A stretch of 46,023 bases of DNA from Paratrimastix pyriformis. Taxonomy: Eukaryota > Preaxostyla > Paratrimastigidae. The notes beneath the pieces are model-generated. The model was not told where the DNA came from. It saw nothing but the letters and a program-made list of their open reading frames with translations, and did no database searches. The position numbers and the translations under genes were made by a program. The stretch lies in contig JAPMOS010000227.1 in assembly GCA_027972325.1 (NCBI GenBank), positions 1-46,023 on the forward strand. Direction: 5' to 3'. Each line of letters begins with the position of its first letter. Position 1 is the first letter of the stretch. Below are positions 11,926 through 25,974 of the stretch, one piece after another.

Positions 11926-13920
11926 TTATGACCTGAGGGCAGGAGTGCTCTCGATGTCTCCGGGCGACTGCGGGTCTGGGGTCTCTGAGGTCTGTGGTGG
12001 TGGCGGCCTCACAACCTCCTCCGGGACAGCGGCGGGTGGTGCTGCTGCCACGTCGGTGGACCGTGTCGTATTGAGGCCCTCCAAGAGGGCACAGGCCTGG
12101 CACAGGGCCTGCGAGGTGATGTACCCGCATCGCTGGCACTTCCCTGCGTTGGGGGGCAGGGAGAGTAAGGCGCAAAGAGGGGGAATGTCGACAGACGTTG
12201 CTTGGGCTGTTCGCGCTTGATCTGGTCGGCAAGCTGAAGACGCTCACCCGCGTGGATGATGTCTGTCAACGGCAAAGAGAGTGGAGTTCAGAGGGGGTGA
12301 TGGAGGATGGAGCAGCGAGAGACACCGACCGGCCACAGCAGAGGGAAGAACGGCATGCAGCCGGTTGAGGAAGGTGCGCGCGTAACCCCGGTATGCCTCC
12401 TCGGCATACGTGCAGGGGGTACTGAAGTAGAGCAGCTTCTTGAAGTGCGCGTACCTGCAGGGATCAAGAAGGACGGAAGAAAAGGAGGATATATGACACA
12501 AGGAGTCATACGCCCACCCGTTACCATCATCCAATCATCATCATCTGATCATCATCATCTGATCATCCAAATCATCATCCAATCATCATCCTCCAGTCAT
12601 CACCCTCCAGTCATCATCACCCAGTCATCATCACCCAGTCATCATCATCCAAGCATCATCACCCAGTCATCATCACCCAGTCATCATCACCCAGTCATCA
12701 TCACCCAATCATCATCACCCAATCATCATCACCCAATCATCATCACCCAATCATCATCACCCAATCATCATCACCCAATCATCATCACCCAATCATCATC
12801 ACCCAATCATCATCACCCAGTCATCAATCATGACGTATCTTACGCCACATACCCCCCATCAACGCCCCAGCTTGGTACGGACATGACAACCTCCTTCTGG
12901 TAGACGTACTTGAGGGGCTTCACCCGGGTAACAGTCCCGCTCTCGGGGCCACCCGTGGTCATATCCGTGCAGCGCTCCATACGGCCGATATCACCTCGGC
13001 AAACTAGTGCGCCGATTCAGAAGGAAAGAAGTAACGGAAGCAGAGGTAGAAGAGACGGCACGAATGTGGTGTGATGAGTGATTCGGTGGTGGTTCGGCAG
13101 ACCATTCATCAGCACCGTCTCGGCGTAGTCATCGGCGTTGTGCCCCATGGCCAGCTGTCACGCCGCGAACGACACCAAAAAAGTGTGTGTGTGAGGGCGT
13201 GTCTGAGGGTGGTGATGGTTATTTCCGATTCTGTGTCCAATTTCCATTTCTGAGTGCGTCCCAGCCGTGTCAAAAATGGCATTTGATGGAATCGAGGGAC
13301 AGACCTTGGTCGCGTTGATTCGCTGCGCCCCGACATCGAGCGCCTTCCTTCGGAGGACCCCACAGTAAGTGCCTGTGTAACCCCGGGGGCAATGAAGGTG
13401 CAGACTGAGCACAAGGTTCAGACAATTATTTTTCTTCCCGATTGCTTGGTGAATCTCGTTCATTGTCCAGCCGAAGAGCTCCTTGTAGGCGACGACCGTG
13501 AGCGGCAATTCGTAGGTCCGGGCATTGGCATATACGGTCTACCACACAGGATTTTCTGGAATATGGTCCGTGGTCCCAACAAACCTCGAGAGAGTTATCG
13601 CGGTACCCAGAGATGCCCTCATCAGCCGAGAGCAAATGGAGTTGGATGCCGTATTGATGTCGTGCATTCAGAGTGTGGAGAACATGGAGGAGCACCGTGG
13701 AATCTGGGGGCTAGTGGTATCGAAGAATATACGGCGGCAGACCCTTTCCTCCAGATACGCCAACCGCAACCAAGTCACCGGGAGTGAAGACATGATTTTC
13801 CACGATTCCGAGATGGACGTCTTCCTCAAACTCCGTGCAAAAGCAATCCTTGCATAAGATACGATCTGTCCTTGGGCGCTTGATCGCAATCTGGCGGGAA
13901 CCACAACGAGCGCACCGCAT
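11926..13920 (-). CDS. CTU1: Cytoplasmic tRNA 2-thiolation protein 1 (Ncs6)
   Basis: CTU1/Ncs6 with CTU2 thiolates wobble U34 of Lys, Glu and Gln tRNAs, with sulfur delivered by the URM1 pathway. Nine exons: 13920-13743, 13703-13585, 13538-13424, 13372-13305, 13154-13103, 13003-12883, 12454-12330, 12262-12197, 12143-11926; 353 aa, the normal family length. Visible motifs: N-terminal CARC and CKDC zinc pair; PP-loop SGGKDSTVLLH spanning an intron; [58 protein letters not shown]-terminal zinc ribbon [16 protein letters not shown]. Phases close throughout. It starts 49 bp from the divergent glucosylceramidase start and ends 49 bp from the FCP1 stop. Confidence 0.95.
12529..12830. repeat. (ATCATCACCCA)n microsatellite
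   Basis: Fills the CTU1 intron 12882-12455. Units of about 12 bp alternate TCATCATC with CCAA or CCAG. Confidence 0.92.
13022..13068 (-). repeat. Dispersed intronic repeat, copy B (short)
   Basis: In the CTU1 intron 13102-13004. On the minus strand it reads ACATTCGTGCCGTCTC then TTCTACCTCTG and CGTTACTTC, the head of copy A in the sense direction. Confidence 0.65.
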
Positions 13921-13969
13921 TTTGCCTGCAAATTGTTTGATAAACCTGGGGCAGAGGGAACAAAATCTG
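13921..13969. promoter_or_regulatory. CTU1/GBA bidirectional promoter region
   Basis: 49 bp between divergent start codons. No TATA-like motif is evident. Confidence 0.5.
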
Positions 13970-14669
13970 ATGAGGTGGATTTTTGCGCTTGTCCTGGCTC
14001 TCGCCTTCCGGACAGGCACCGCCGCGTCCTGTTCTTCTTGGATCACTTCCGGGGACCAGAAATATCTTCTGGCACGCCAGCCGGATGTCCCCTTTCAAAG
14101 CAGCAATTCATCCTCCCCTTGCACCGACCCCACCCGCTGCATTTTCATCGACGATTCTGTGCTCTTTCAGGAGATCGATGGCTTTGGCGCCGCGATGACT
14201 GAAAGCAGTGCCTATGTTTTGAAGCAATTACCGAGTGATTTGTACGAACGAGCAATGAAGGATCTTTTCGATCGGGATCAGGGTATTGGCGTTAGGTTCG
14301 ACTTTTTTTTCTGATTTTTTCCTGATTTTTGGATGTGACACGATGCTTTTTTTCCCCCCCACCTAGTTTCGTCCGGATCCCCATGGGTACCTGCGACTTT
14401 GCCCTCGACTCCACCACCTATGACGACACGAAGGACGACTACTCCTTGGCGCATTTCTCGGTCAACCGGGACATGCGGTATCTGATTCCCGTTCTCCAGC
14501 ACGCACAGGAGATTCGGCGTGGTTATGTCCCCCCGGGGGGAGCCCTCCGGCCCCTGTACTTTATGGGCACACCCTGGTCTCCGCCCACGTGGTCTGTATG
14601 GGTTGTTGGGGATGTGATTGAGATATCCTGCCTCGCCGATAACTCACGAGGATCCAGGCTCACATTCCG

Positions 14670-14700
<31 letters not shown>

Positions 14701-14989
14701 ACACGTCGACTCCTCCCCAGGTTGAAGACGAGCAAGGCGATTGGCTATGGGACGCTGCTCCCCACTGTTCAGGTCCGTCCAGTGACATATCATGTCCATT
14801 CAACCATTCATTTTTTTTTTGTTGCAACTCCAACCCACGGGGCGTGATTCTCCTCCCCCCAGGCTCGCACCACGCTGGCCAACTATTTTGTTCGGTTCAT
14901 CCAGGCCTATGCCAACGTCGGGCTTCCCATCTATGCCGTCACCATCCAGAACGAGCCCCTCTTTGAGCCCCGGGGTTATGGGGGTCTGG

Positions 14990-15088
<99 letters not shown>

Positions 15089-17951
15089 CATCCTCATCCT
15101 CATCCTCATCCTCATCATCATCATCATCATCATCCAATCATCATCATCATCATCATCATCAGCATCATCATCATCATCATCATCATCATCCATCATCCAA
15201 TCATCCAATCATCATCATCATCATCATCATCATGAATGATGATGAATGATGATGAATGATGATGAATGATGATGAATGATGATGATGATGATGCATCATT
15301 CATCATCATTCATCGAGCCCCGTGGTATGGGGGTCTGTTTTTGGATGATGCGATCTCCTTTTCGATGTTTCACCTTTTTTTTCTTCATCCCAGGGATGCA
15401 CCTGGATGCGAGCCAGGAGGTGGACATTGCCATTGAGATGAACCGCGCCTTCCAACAGGCCGGCCTGGACACCAAGATCACTGTCCGTGAATCCCATCGC
15501 CAGACCATTCGTATCGGAGCTTTTCGTGGTCCCGGGCTCGCTCCAGACATTCGTTCGGGACAGAATACATGACGCCAGATACGGAACGACACTGACACAT
15601 ACACTCGACACACTCGACACACTCGACACACTTGACACACTCGACACACTCGACACACTCGACACACTCGACACACTCGACACACTCGATACACTCGACA
15701 CACTCGACACACTCGACACGTATGACACACATGACACACATGACACACATGACACATGACACATGACATACATGACGACACACGACACACACGACGACAC
15801 ACGACGACACACGACACACACGACGACACACATGACACAGGACACACATGACACACACATGACACACACACACATGACACACACACATGACACACATGAC
15901 ACACATGACACACACACATGACACACACACATGACACACAGGACACACATGACACGCAAGACACACATGACACACATGACACACATGACACACACAGGAC
16001 ACACACACGACATAAAACGTACACATATCGCCCCCAACCCACACGCACGACACACAGGTCTACGACCACAACTGGGACAATGCCAGCTACCCGCTGCACA
16101 TTCTGCAGAACGCCGCTGCCCGGAACGCCATTGCCGGCACGGCATGGTCTGTCTCTCGTGCCACCCCTGGTGGCTAGACCCCCTGGTGGCTCCCTCCTCT
16201 GGTGGCTCCCTCCCCCCTGGTGCCATCCCCCCCTGGTGCCACCCCACCATGGTGGTTCTTCCACTTGTGGTTATCCCCTGGTGGCTCCTCCCCCTGGTGG
16301 CTACCACCCCCTGGTGGCTCCTCCCCCTGGTGGCTCCTCCCCCCTGGCCATGGTGGCTCCCACCCCCTCGTGGCTCCCACCCCCATCCGTCCCTTGGTGT
16401 CCTCACACCTCAGACCCGTCTTCCCACCCACCGCAGGCACTGCTACGCAGGCGACGTGGCGGTCCAAATCCCGGTGCACGACGCATACCCCGAGAAGGAA
16501 ACCTACCTGACGGAGTGCAGCGGGGGCGCGTGGGCTCCGGATTTTGATGGAAACCTGCTTTGGGATACGACTGTGCTGATCATTGGCGGGATGCGTGGCT
16601 GGTCACGGGCCGTCCTGAAGTGGTCCGTCCGCGCGTGGAAATCAATCAATCATCATCCAATTCATCATCATCATCCAATCATCATCCAATCATCATCCAA
16701 TTCATCATCCAATTCATCATCCAATCATCATCCAATCATCAGCGTCAGCATCAGCATCATCATCAGTATCAGCATCAGCATTAGCATCAGCATTAGCATT
16801 AGCATCAGCATCAGCATCAGCAGCATCAGCAGCATCATCCAATATCATTCAATCATCATCATCGTCAGCGTCAGCATCAGCATCAGCATCAGCATCAGCA
16901 TCAGCATCAGCATCAGCATCAGCATCAGCATCAGCATCAGCATCAGCATCAGCATCAGCATCAGCATCAGCATCAGCATCAGCATCAGCATCAGCATCAG
17001 CATCAGCATCAGCAGCAGCATCATCCAATATCATTCAATCATCATCATCGTCAGCATCAGCATCAGCAGCATCAGCATCAGCATCAGCATCAGCATCAGC
17101 ATCAGCATCAGCATCAGCATCAGCATCAGCAGCATCATCAGCATCAACATCCAGTCATCATCATCATCATCATCGCCATCCGCCTCTCCCCGCAGGAACC
17201 TGGTTTTGGACCAGAAGGACGGTCCCACCCACGGCGGCTGCCTCAACTGCCGCGGCTTCCTGACGGCCGATCTCAGCGCCAAGCCGCCGACCCTCCGTCG
17301 GGAGAGTGAGTGGTATGTCTTTGGCCACGTGGCCAAGTTTGTCGAGTCGGGCGCGCGCCGTGCCGAGAGCCGGTTTGCCGCAGACCAGCCACAGCCTGAT
17401 GTCGGGGCGCTGCAACATGTGGCGTTTGTCAACCCGCGCGAGGGGACGGCCGTGCTGGTGGTAGCCAACCCTGGGAAGAATGATGTCTGTGTGGGTTTAT
17501 GTTTGTCTGTTGTGTGGGTGGGTGGGGGGGGGGGGGGGGGGTGTGGGGAAGTAGGTGGGGGAAGGGAGATATCCACTTTGCCAGAAACGTTTTTCAAATG
17601 AATTTCATGCGGATCTCACCAAAGGGTTGCATATTCCTCCTCCTCATTCTCAGACACCCCGTCTTTGGTCATCTTTTCGGGTGGGTGATTGCGCTTGTGT
17701 CTTTGTGGGGGATGTCTGGGTGCGCATTGCTTCCATTCGCGGACTCTTGCTGATGATGTTGACGATGATGTTGATGATGACGATTGGATGATGACGATTG
17801 GATGATGACGATTGGATGATAACGATTGGATGATGAATTGGATGATGACGATTGGATGATGACGATTGGATGATGATGTTGTTGTTGTTGATGATGTTGA
17901 TGTTGACGATGATGATGGTGTTGATGTTGTTGATGATGTTGATGTTGATAA

Positions 17952-17986
<35 letters not shown>

Positions 17987-18149
17987 GTTGTTGTTGTTGG
18001 TTGTTGGTTGTTGTTGGTTGTTGTTGGTTGTTGTTGGTTGTATTGTGGCGACGCAGGTGGCCTTCGAGCTCGCCCATCGGTCGTCTGTCGCGCCCCAGGT
18101 CATCCCCGCCCGCTCGGTCATGACCCTCGTCTGGCCCCTGGCCCATTAA
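13970..18149 (+). CDS. GBA: Glucosylceramidase, GH30 (GBA-like)
   Basis: Hydrolyses glucosylceramide, normally in the lysosome. Nine exons: 13970-14295, 14367-14591, 14721-14772, 14863-14983, 15394-15482, 16058-16146, 16437-16622, 17196-17484, 18057-18149; 489 aa, close to human GBA. The N-terminus MRWIFALVLALAFRTGTAAS is a signal peptide. Family motifs: EIDGFGAAMTESSAYVL; FVRIPMGTCDFALDS; GTPWSPPTWLKT; acid/base Glu in TIQNEP; VYDHNWDN; GTAWHCYAGD; nucleophile Glu in TECSGG; final strand IPARSVMTLVW. Both catalytic Glu are present. Introns 4-8 are expanded by repeats. Exon 8 splices directly to exon 9 in phase 0, which gives a complete C-terminal strand; an extra exon in 17650-17750 was considered and is not needed. 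Confidence 0.93.
14990..15300. repeat. (CAT)n / (GATGAAT)n microsatellite
   Basis: In GBA intron 4 (14984-15393). About 26 CAT units, then CATCCT units, then GATGAAT units. Flanked by two copies of the exon 4 end (14965-14988 and 15315-15337). Confidence 0.95.
15595..16015. repeat. (ACACTCG)n and (ACACATG)n minisatellites
   Basis: In GBA intron 5 (15483-16057). About a dozen GACACACTC units grade into CATGACACA units, ending in CA-rich sequence directly before the acceptor CACACAG. The reverse complement of the CATGACACA part is found in the neighbouring GT61 intron. Confidence 0.93.
16165..16400. repeat. (CCCCTGGTGGCTCCT)n minisatellite
   Basis: GBA intron 6 (16147-16436) is almost entirely this degenerate 15-18 bp unit. 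Confidence 0.85.
16640..17172. repeat. (CAGCAT)n / (CATCCAAT)n microsatellite
   Basis: Fills GBA intron 7 (16623-17195). There are two long runs of the AGCATC hexamer separated by copies of ATCATCCAATATCATTC. Confidence 0.95.
17748..18042. repeat. (GATGATGACGATTG)n and (TTG)n microsatellite
   Basis: 3' part of GBA intron 8 (17485-18056). A T/G-rich run stops 14 bp before the acceptor GACGCAG. Confidence 0.9.
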
Positions 18150-18566
18150 TAATAACTCCTCTTCATGCAATTCAAAAAAGAAAGAAAAAAAAAACTTCAG
18201 AGAACAGCTCGCGGCTTCGGCTGGGAGGGGAGGAGGAAGAGGAGGAGGGAGGAGGAGGAGGAGGAGGAGGAGAGAGAGGGGGGGGGGGGGGGGGATGGGG
18301 ATGGGGATGGGGAAAGTCGCCGCGTAGGAAAACGACGGCCGACCTTGCCTGATGAGCGTCCGAGGGGGTGTTCTTCCCCCTCGACCGAGCAGGAGCACAA
18401 AATTTGAATCTCAAAACAATCTCGGAGAAACTCTCCCCTCTCCTCCCCCTCCCACTCCGCCCCGATAAACAACAAATTTCCACAAAAATCATCATTGAAA
18501 TCCTCCCAGGAGGGCCCCGCGCACCCGCTCCATGAGCGTGGGTCACATTCACTTGCATGGGGCCCG
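18150..18566. other. GBA/GT61 convergent 3' intergenic region
   Basis: Both genes end here. It contains an A-run (18186-18193), a GGA block (18225-18300) and a partial copy of the GT61 3' coding end (18513-18568). No further gene is seen. Confidence 0.6.
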
Positions 18567-20528
18567 TCACAATGGCTCTCCCGGTCCCAAGGCCCCGCGC
18601 ACCCGCTCCATGAGCGTGGTCACGTTGACCTGCATGGGGCCCGTCTGTGTTGCCCCGGGTACGCGAAACCCCCAGTATGGCATGCCCAGGGTGGAGGCCA
18701 GTGCCAAGTAGCACCCGTTGGGGACCTCCATTTGAAATTCGACAATCGGGGTCCCCCGGGCGGAGTAGATCATGTTGGACAGCCCGGCCCCGTGCGGCCC
18801 CACAACGAGGCGGGCCGCCCGAAATAAGTTGATCGTGCGAGGCAGCTGGGAGTGGGAGAGAACCAAGGATGTGAAGGGTGTCTGTCAGGCTGTCTGTCTC
18901 TGTCTCTGTCTGTGTGCTGTGCAGAGGCAAAAGGCCGAACCGAAGAAAACACGACGCACACGACATGACATAGAACAAACGACACCACACGACATACGAC
19001 ATACGACACACGACATACGACGACACAACACACACATGACACACACATGACACACACATGACACATGACACACACATGACACACACATGACACACACATG
19101 ACACACGCATGACACACGCATGACACACACAGGACACACACACATGACACACACATGATGACACACACATGACACACATGACACACACATGACACACACA
19201 CATGACACACATGACACGACACATGACACACATGACACACATGACACACACATGACACACACAGGACACACACAGGACACACACATGACACTCCACCCGA
19301 CACACACAACACGACAGACCGAATCCCCACAAAACTCGGTCACCCGCAGTCGATGCCCAAGCTCCTTCCGGAGGGTCTGCATCACCTCGTCGTGGTTGGT
19401 CACACTGCGTGTGTCCGTCCGCCGGATGACCACAATTGTGTCCGGCGGGCGGGGCTCGTCGAGTTGCCCCCGGCTCGCCAGCCGGGCAAAGAGGGTGTCC
19501 CGCAACTCGATCAGCAACCTCGGGACGGAGCAACCGCATGGAATGGGCGCAGGGACCAGCATCCGAGGGGCGATAATCACCGGATGCCGCCCTTGCTCGT
19601 AGATTGGGTAGGTGCGGGTCTGTCGACTCAACCCCAGGAGATCGAGGTACTCGGACATAAAGGATGTTAGGCCCGAGCCCGCCACCAGCACCATCCTGTG
19701 GTCGGCCATCAGGTGGCCGTAGACCAGCATCAGGCGCGGCAGGGTCTCAATCAACCAGTGGAAATAGCCGTAGGCCCATCTGGTGATCAGGAATATATGA
19801 ACATGAATGAGATCCAGAATAAAAAAACCGGCAGGTGCGGACGTCTGTGTGAGGAGGACAACGGGCCCCCCGATGCGCACCACTTGGCGGCCCGGGTCGA
19901 TCGGGGGGGCTTCCACCTGGGGGGGATACTCGTTGAATTCGACATTGTTGCATCCCACCCTTGTCCGAAAATAATGGGTGTGCGTAAACGGGCCGTCAAG
20001 CGAAATCGCCGTTGCATTGAGAAAGGTGCCGACCCAGGCAGCATACTGCGCCTCAAATAAGGGACCTCCGATGCTCCACTTCGAAAGATCTTCCGCGGAG
20101 AGTTCGGGTTGAACAAGAGGGTTTGACTGAGTATTGTCATATTGAGGAAACCGCTCGACGAGCACGGTCAACGAACTGGGCAATTCAAAGGTGGCATTTT
20201 CACTGAGAAGTGTTAAATGAGTCCCCGCACTGGGAGGGTCGAATATGGGAGGGTATTCCGACAGAAAATCCATTCGAATCGAAACCCCCACCAAAATCCA
20301 CAGCAGCGAAATAACAACACATAATAAAACCGCCGCCCACCGCTTCTGAATCCCGCAAGGCCCGAACGAGAAAACGGGCCGTTTCTATAAACCCTGTTGG
20401 TGGGTCCCCAGAGCACTGGTGTCACAGACACAGGACGTCCTGGAATTCCAAGCACAGTGGACTTTTCCCGATTGGTGTGAGAGATCCGCCGCTTGAGTCC
20501 GCCCGGCCCCACTGGCCCAGCCCGTCAT
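18567..20528 (-). CDS. GT61-family (EOGT/AER61-like) glycosyltransferase
   Basis: Likely Golgi/ER glycosyltransferase of the DUF563/GT61 family; substrate unknown. Three exons: 20528-20430, 20345-19320, 18845-18567; 467 aa. A short N-terminal segment is followed by a signal anchor (KRW, then AAVLLCVVISLLWILVGV), giving type II topology. The luminal part holds possible N-glycosylation sites (NATF, NATA). Family motifs: GYFHWLIETLPRLML, ELGHRLRVTEF in exon 2, and the C-terminal RLVVGPHGAGLSNMIY..GTPIVEF in exon 3. Exon 1 rests on an ATG at 20528, a GTCTGT donor and phase-0 joining to a TTCAG acceptor; an alternative start is MDFL inside exon 2, which would remove the anchor. It resembles plant xylosyl/arabinosyl GT61 and animal EOGT; I cannot choose between them. 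Confidence 0.82.
18995..19290. repeat. (CATGACACACA)n minisatellite
   Basis: Occupies most of GT61 intron 2 (19319-18846). The unit is that of GBA intron 5. Both arrays read CATGACACA on the plus strand, so they are opposite with respect to their host genes. Confidence 0.93.
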
Positions 20529-20535
20529 CTAACAA
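20529..20535. promoter_or_regulatory. 7-bp gap between divergent start codons
   Basis: The GT61 ATG (20528) and the next gene's ATG (20536) are separated by 7 bp. Each 5' UTR must therefore overlap the partner's coding exon, if both starts are right. Confidence 0.45.
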
Positions 20536-21599
20536 ATGCGAACATTTCACGTTAAAATTTCGATACCGTCCATCTTTTTCCGGAATGTTCCGCTTTTGAT
20601 TGTCGTCGATATCGTCTGGAATGTCATGATGATGAACATCCTGGTTTGCCCGCCCCCGAGCCAGCTCCTTCCTCTCATTTTTGGTTAATATTTTAGTACT
20701 ACTCAATTCATCCGAAAACCTACTCGCAGTTTGTGACTATCTCCCAATTCGGACTGCTTTTCCCAGAATCGCAATTCTTCCACTTCGGATTGGCTTCTGG
20801 TGGCTTCCTATGGACCATCATGGCTTATGTCTACTTCAGAATCTTCCGGACGACTCTACCTCACACTCCCTTCCTGACCATCGTCAATGATATTACGCTG
20901 CCTGTTGGAATCTTTGCCGGTCTGCTCCATAATTCCTTTCTTTCCCGTTTCTCTGCATAGGGTTATTTTATCTTTAGGGATTTTCCTGGCTATGATTCCG
21001 GGTTGGGACGCTCGTACCCCGGGTCATATGCCCTGCACGTACAGCTTCTTCGGGTGTTGGTTTGGGCACCTGTGGCTTCTCTGTGTCTTGCTGTTTGCCT
21101 TCCATCGCCGGTACCCGGGGGGAAAGCTGCCCACCACTCCCATGTCATTGGATATCACCCCGGTCGATACCCCCCTGGTGAACCAGCAGTACGATGACAC
21201 CCCGACGAGTCCCTTCATTGCCGCACCCCCGGCATCAGCACCATCATCATCCAAAGGCTGGTCTGTGAAATGTCGCTCGCACCATTGGGTTGATCCCACC
21301 CCCCCGGTGATAGCTGCGCCTGGTTCTGGAACATGCGCTGGTGGTGGCCCCGGGTGGTCTGCCTAACCCTGGCCATCATCGGTGATACCCTCTCGATCAC
21401 GGTCGGGCCTGCCGCGGGCCTCTCCCGGACCACTGCCTTCGCCATCGTGGAGTATCTCTCCATTGGGCTCTGTCTCCTGTGCGTTCTGCTCTGCGAGGTT
21501 GAATTCCGGCAGGCGGCTTTTCTGGTGGCGGTTCCGACCCCTAGGGGGATCGCCACCACGTCGGTGCCGGAGGGATCAGCAGATAAGGACCTTCCGTAA
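20536..21599 (+). CDS. Multi-pass membrane protein, Frag1/DRAM/Sfk1-like
   Basis: Four exons: 20536-20643, 20697-20919, 20978-21260, 21314-21599; 299 aa; introns 53-58 bp. Hydrophobic segments lie at about residues 17-35 (VPLLIVVDIVWNVMMM), 60-85 (LASGGFLWTIMAYVYFRIF), 95-120 (ITLPVGIFAGGIFLAMIPGW), 125-150 (FGCWFGHLWLLCVLLF), 205-230 and 240-265 (YLSIGLCLLCVLLCE). The first-loop pattern TISQFGLLFPESQFFHFG followed by a TM resembles the ISxxG..PE.xxF hallmark of the Frag1/DRAM/Sfk1 superfamily (PGAP2, DRAM, Sfk1), but this is a pattern-level guess. A hydrophilic segment rich in Pro/Ser/Thr lies between TM4 and TM5. The ATG is the first in frame and gives a basic N-terminus. Confidence 0.72.
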
Positions 21600-22259
21600 T
21601 CGTCCTGGGGGTTTGGGGGTACACTACTCGACGGGAGGAACCTAGATTTGTTATGATCTTCTTCTCCGCTCCTCCTCCCCCCCCCCCCCCACCTCCCTCC
21701 CTCCCTCCTGCTCGCTGTTTGCGTTTTTGTGTTGGACGGGGGGGGTGTGTCTGCTTGCCCCCGTGTCTCCATCCCCCGTGTCTTCATCCCCCGTGTCTCC
21801 ATCCCCGTGTCTCCATCCCCCGTGTCTTCATCCCCGTGTCTTCATCCTGTCTCCATCCCCCGTGTCTCCATCCCCACCGTGTCTTCATCCCCCCGTGTCT
21901 TCATCCCCCCGTGTCTCCATCCCCCGTGTCTCCATCCCCCCGTGTCTTCATCCCCCCCGTGTCTTCATCCCCCCGTGTCTCCATCCCCGTGTCTCCATCC
22001 CCGTCTCCATCCCCGTCTCCATCCCCCGTCTCCATCCCCCGTCTCCATCCCCCCGTGGTGATTTTCTCTCTCTTCTCCCCGCGCGCCTCCCTCTGGTTTG
22101 TACACCTTCCCGCCTCCTCTCCTCCCCCTCCCTCCCCCCCCCCCCCCCCCCCTTCCCCCCTTTCGATGCGCGGCGGCCTTGCCAAATCTCTCCTTCATTC
22201 TGCAAAGCGAAGCAGTTCGTGCCGGGCATCATTCGGGTGAGGCTCTGGAGAGGGTGGGT
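21600..22259. other. Convergent 3' region with minisatellite
   Basis: Between the stop of the multi-pass gene and the stop of HMG-CoA reductase. It consists mainly of a CCCCGTGTCTTCATC / CCCCGTGTCTCCATC minisatellite (about 21765-22060, roughly 18 units of 15-18 bp) plus C-runs at 21677-21692 and 22134-22152. The array is open in several frames by periodicity. No gene is seen. Confidence 0.75.
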
Positions 22260-25842
<3,583 letters not shown>

Positions 25843-25974
25843 TGATGCTGCCTGCAGGAGCTCCGATAACCCCGGGGTCCCGACTGTTATTTTCTCGTCT
25901 CCGAAACTCGAGTTTTTATTTTTTTTTGAGGGCTTCGTTGTCCATCCCGATCCAGGTATTCCACTGTCGCCTGC

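Noticed and set aside
15306-16406. Minus-strand Cys/Val-rich frames (VCHVCVSCV repeats) near GBA intron 5 and GT61 intron 2
   Set aside because: Translation of CATGACACA minisatellites; looks like a cysteine-rich protein only by periodicity.
17650-17760. Extra GBA exon (GDVWVRIASIRG)
   Set aside because: Exon 8 joins the last exon directly in phase 0 and gives a complete GH30 C-terminus of normal length.
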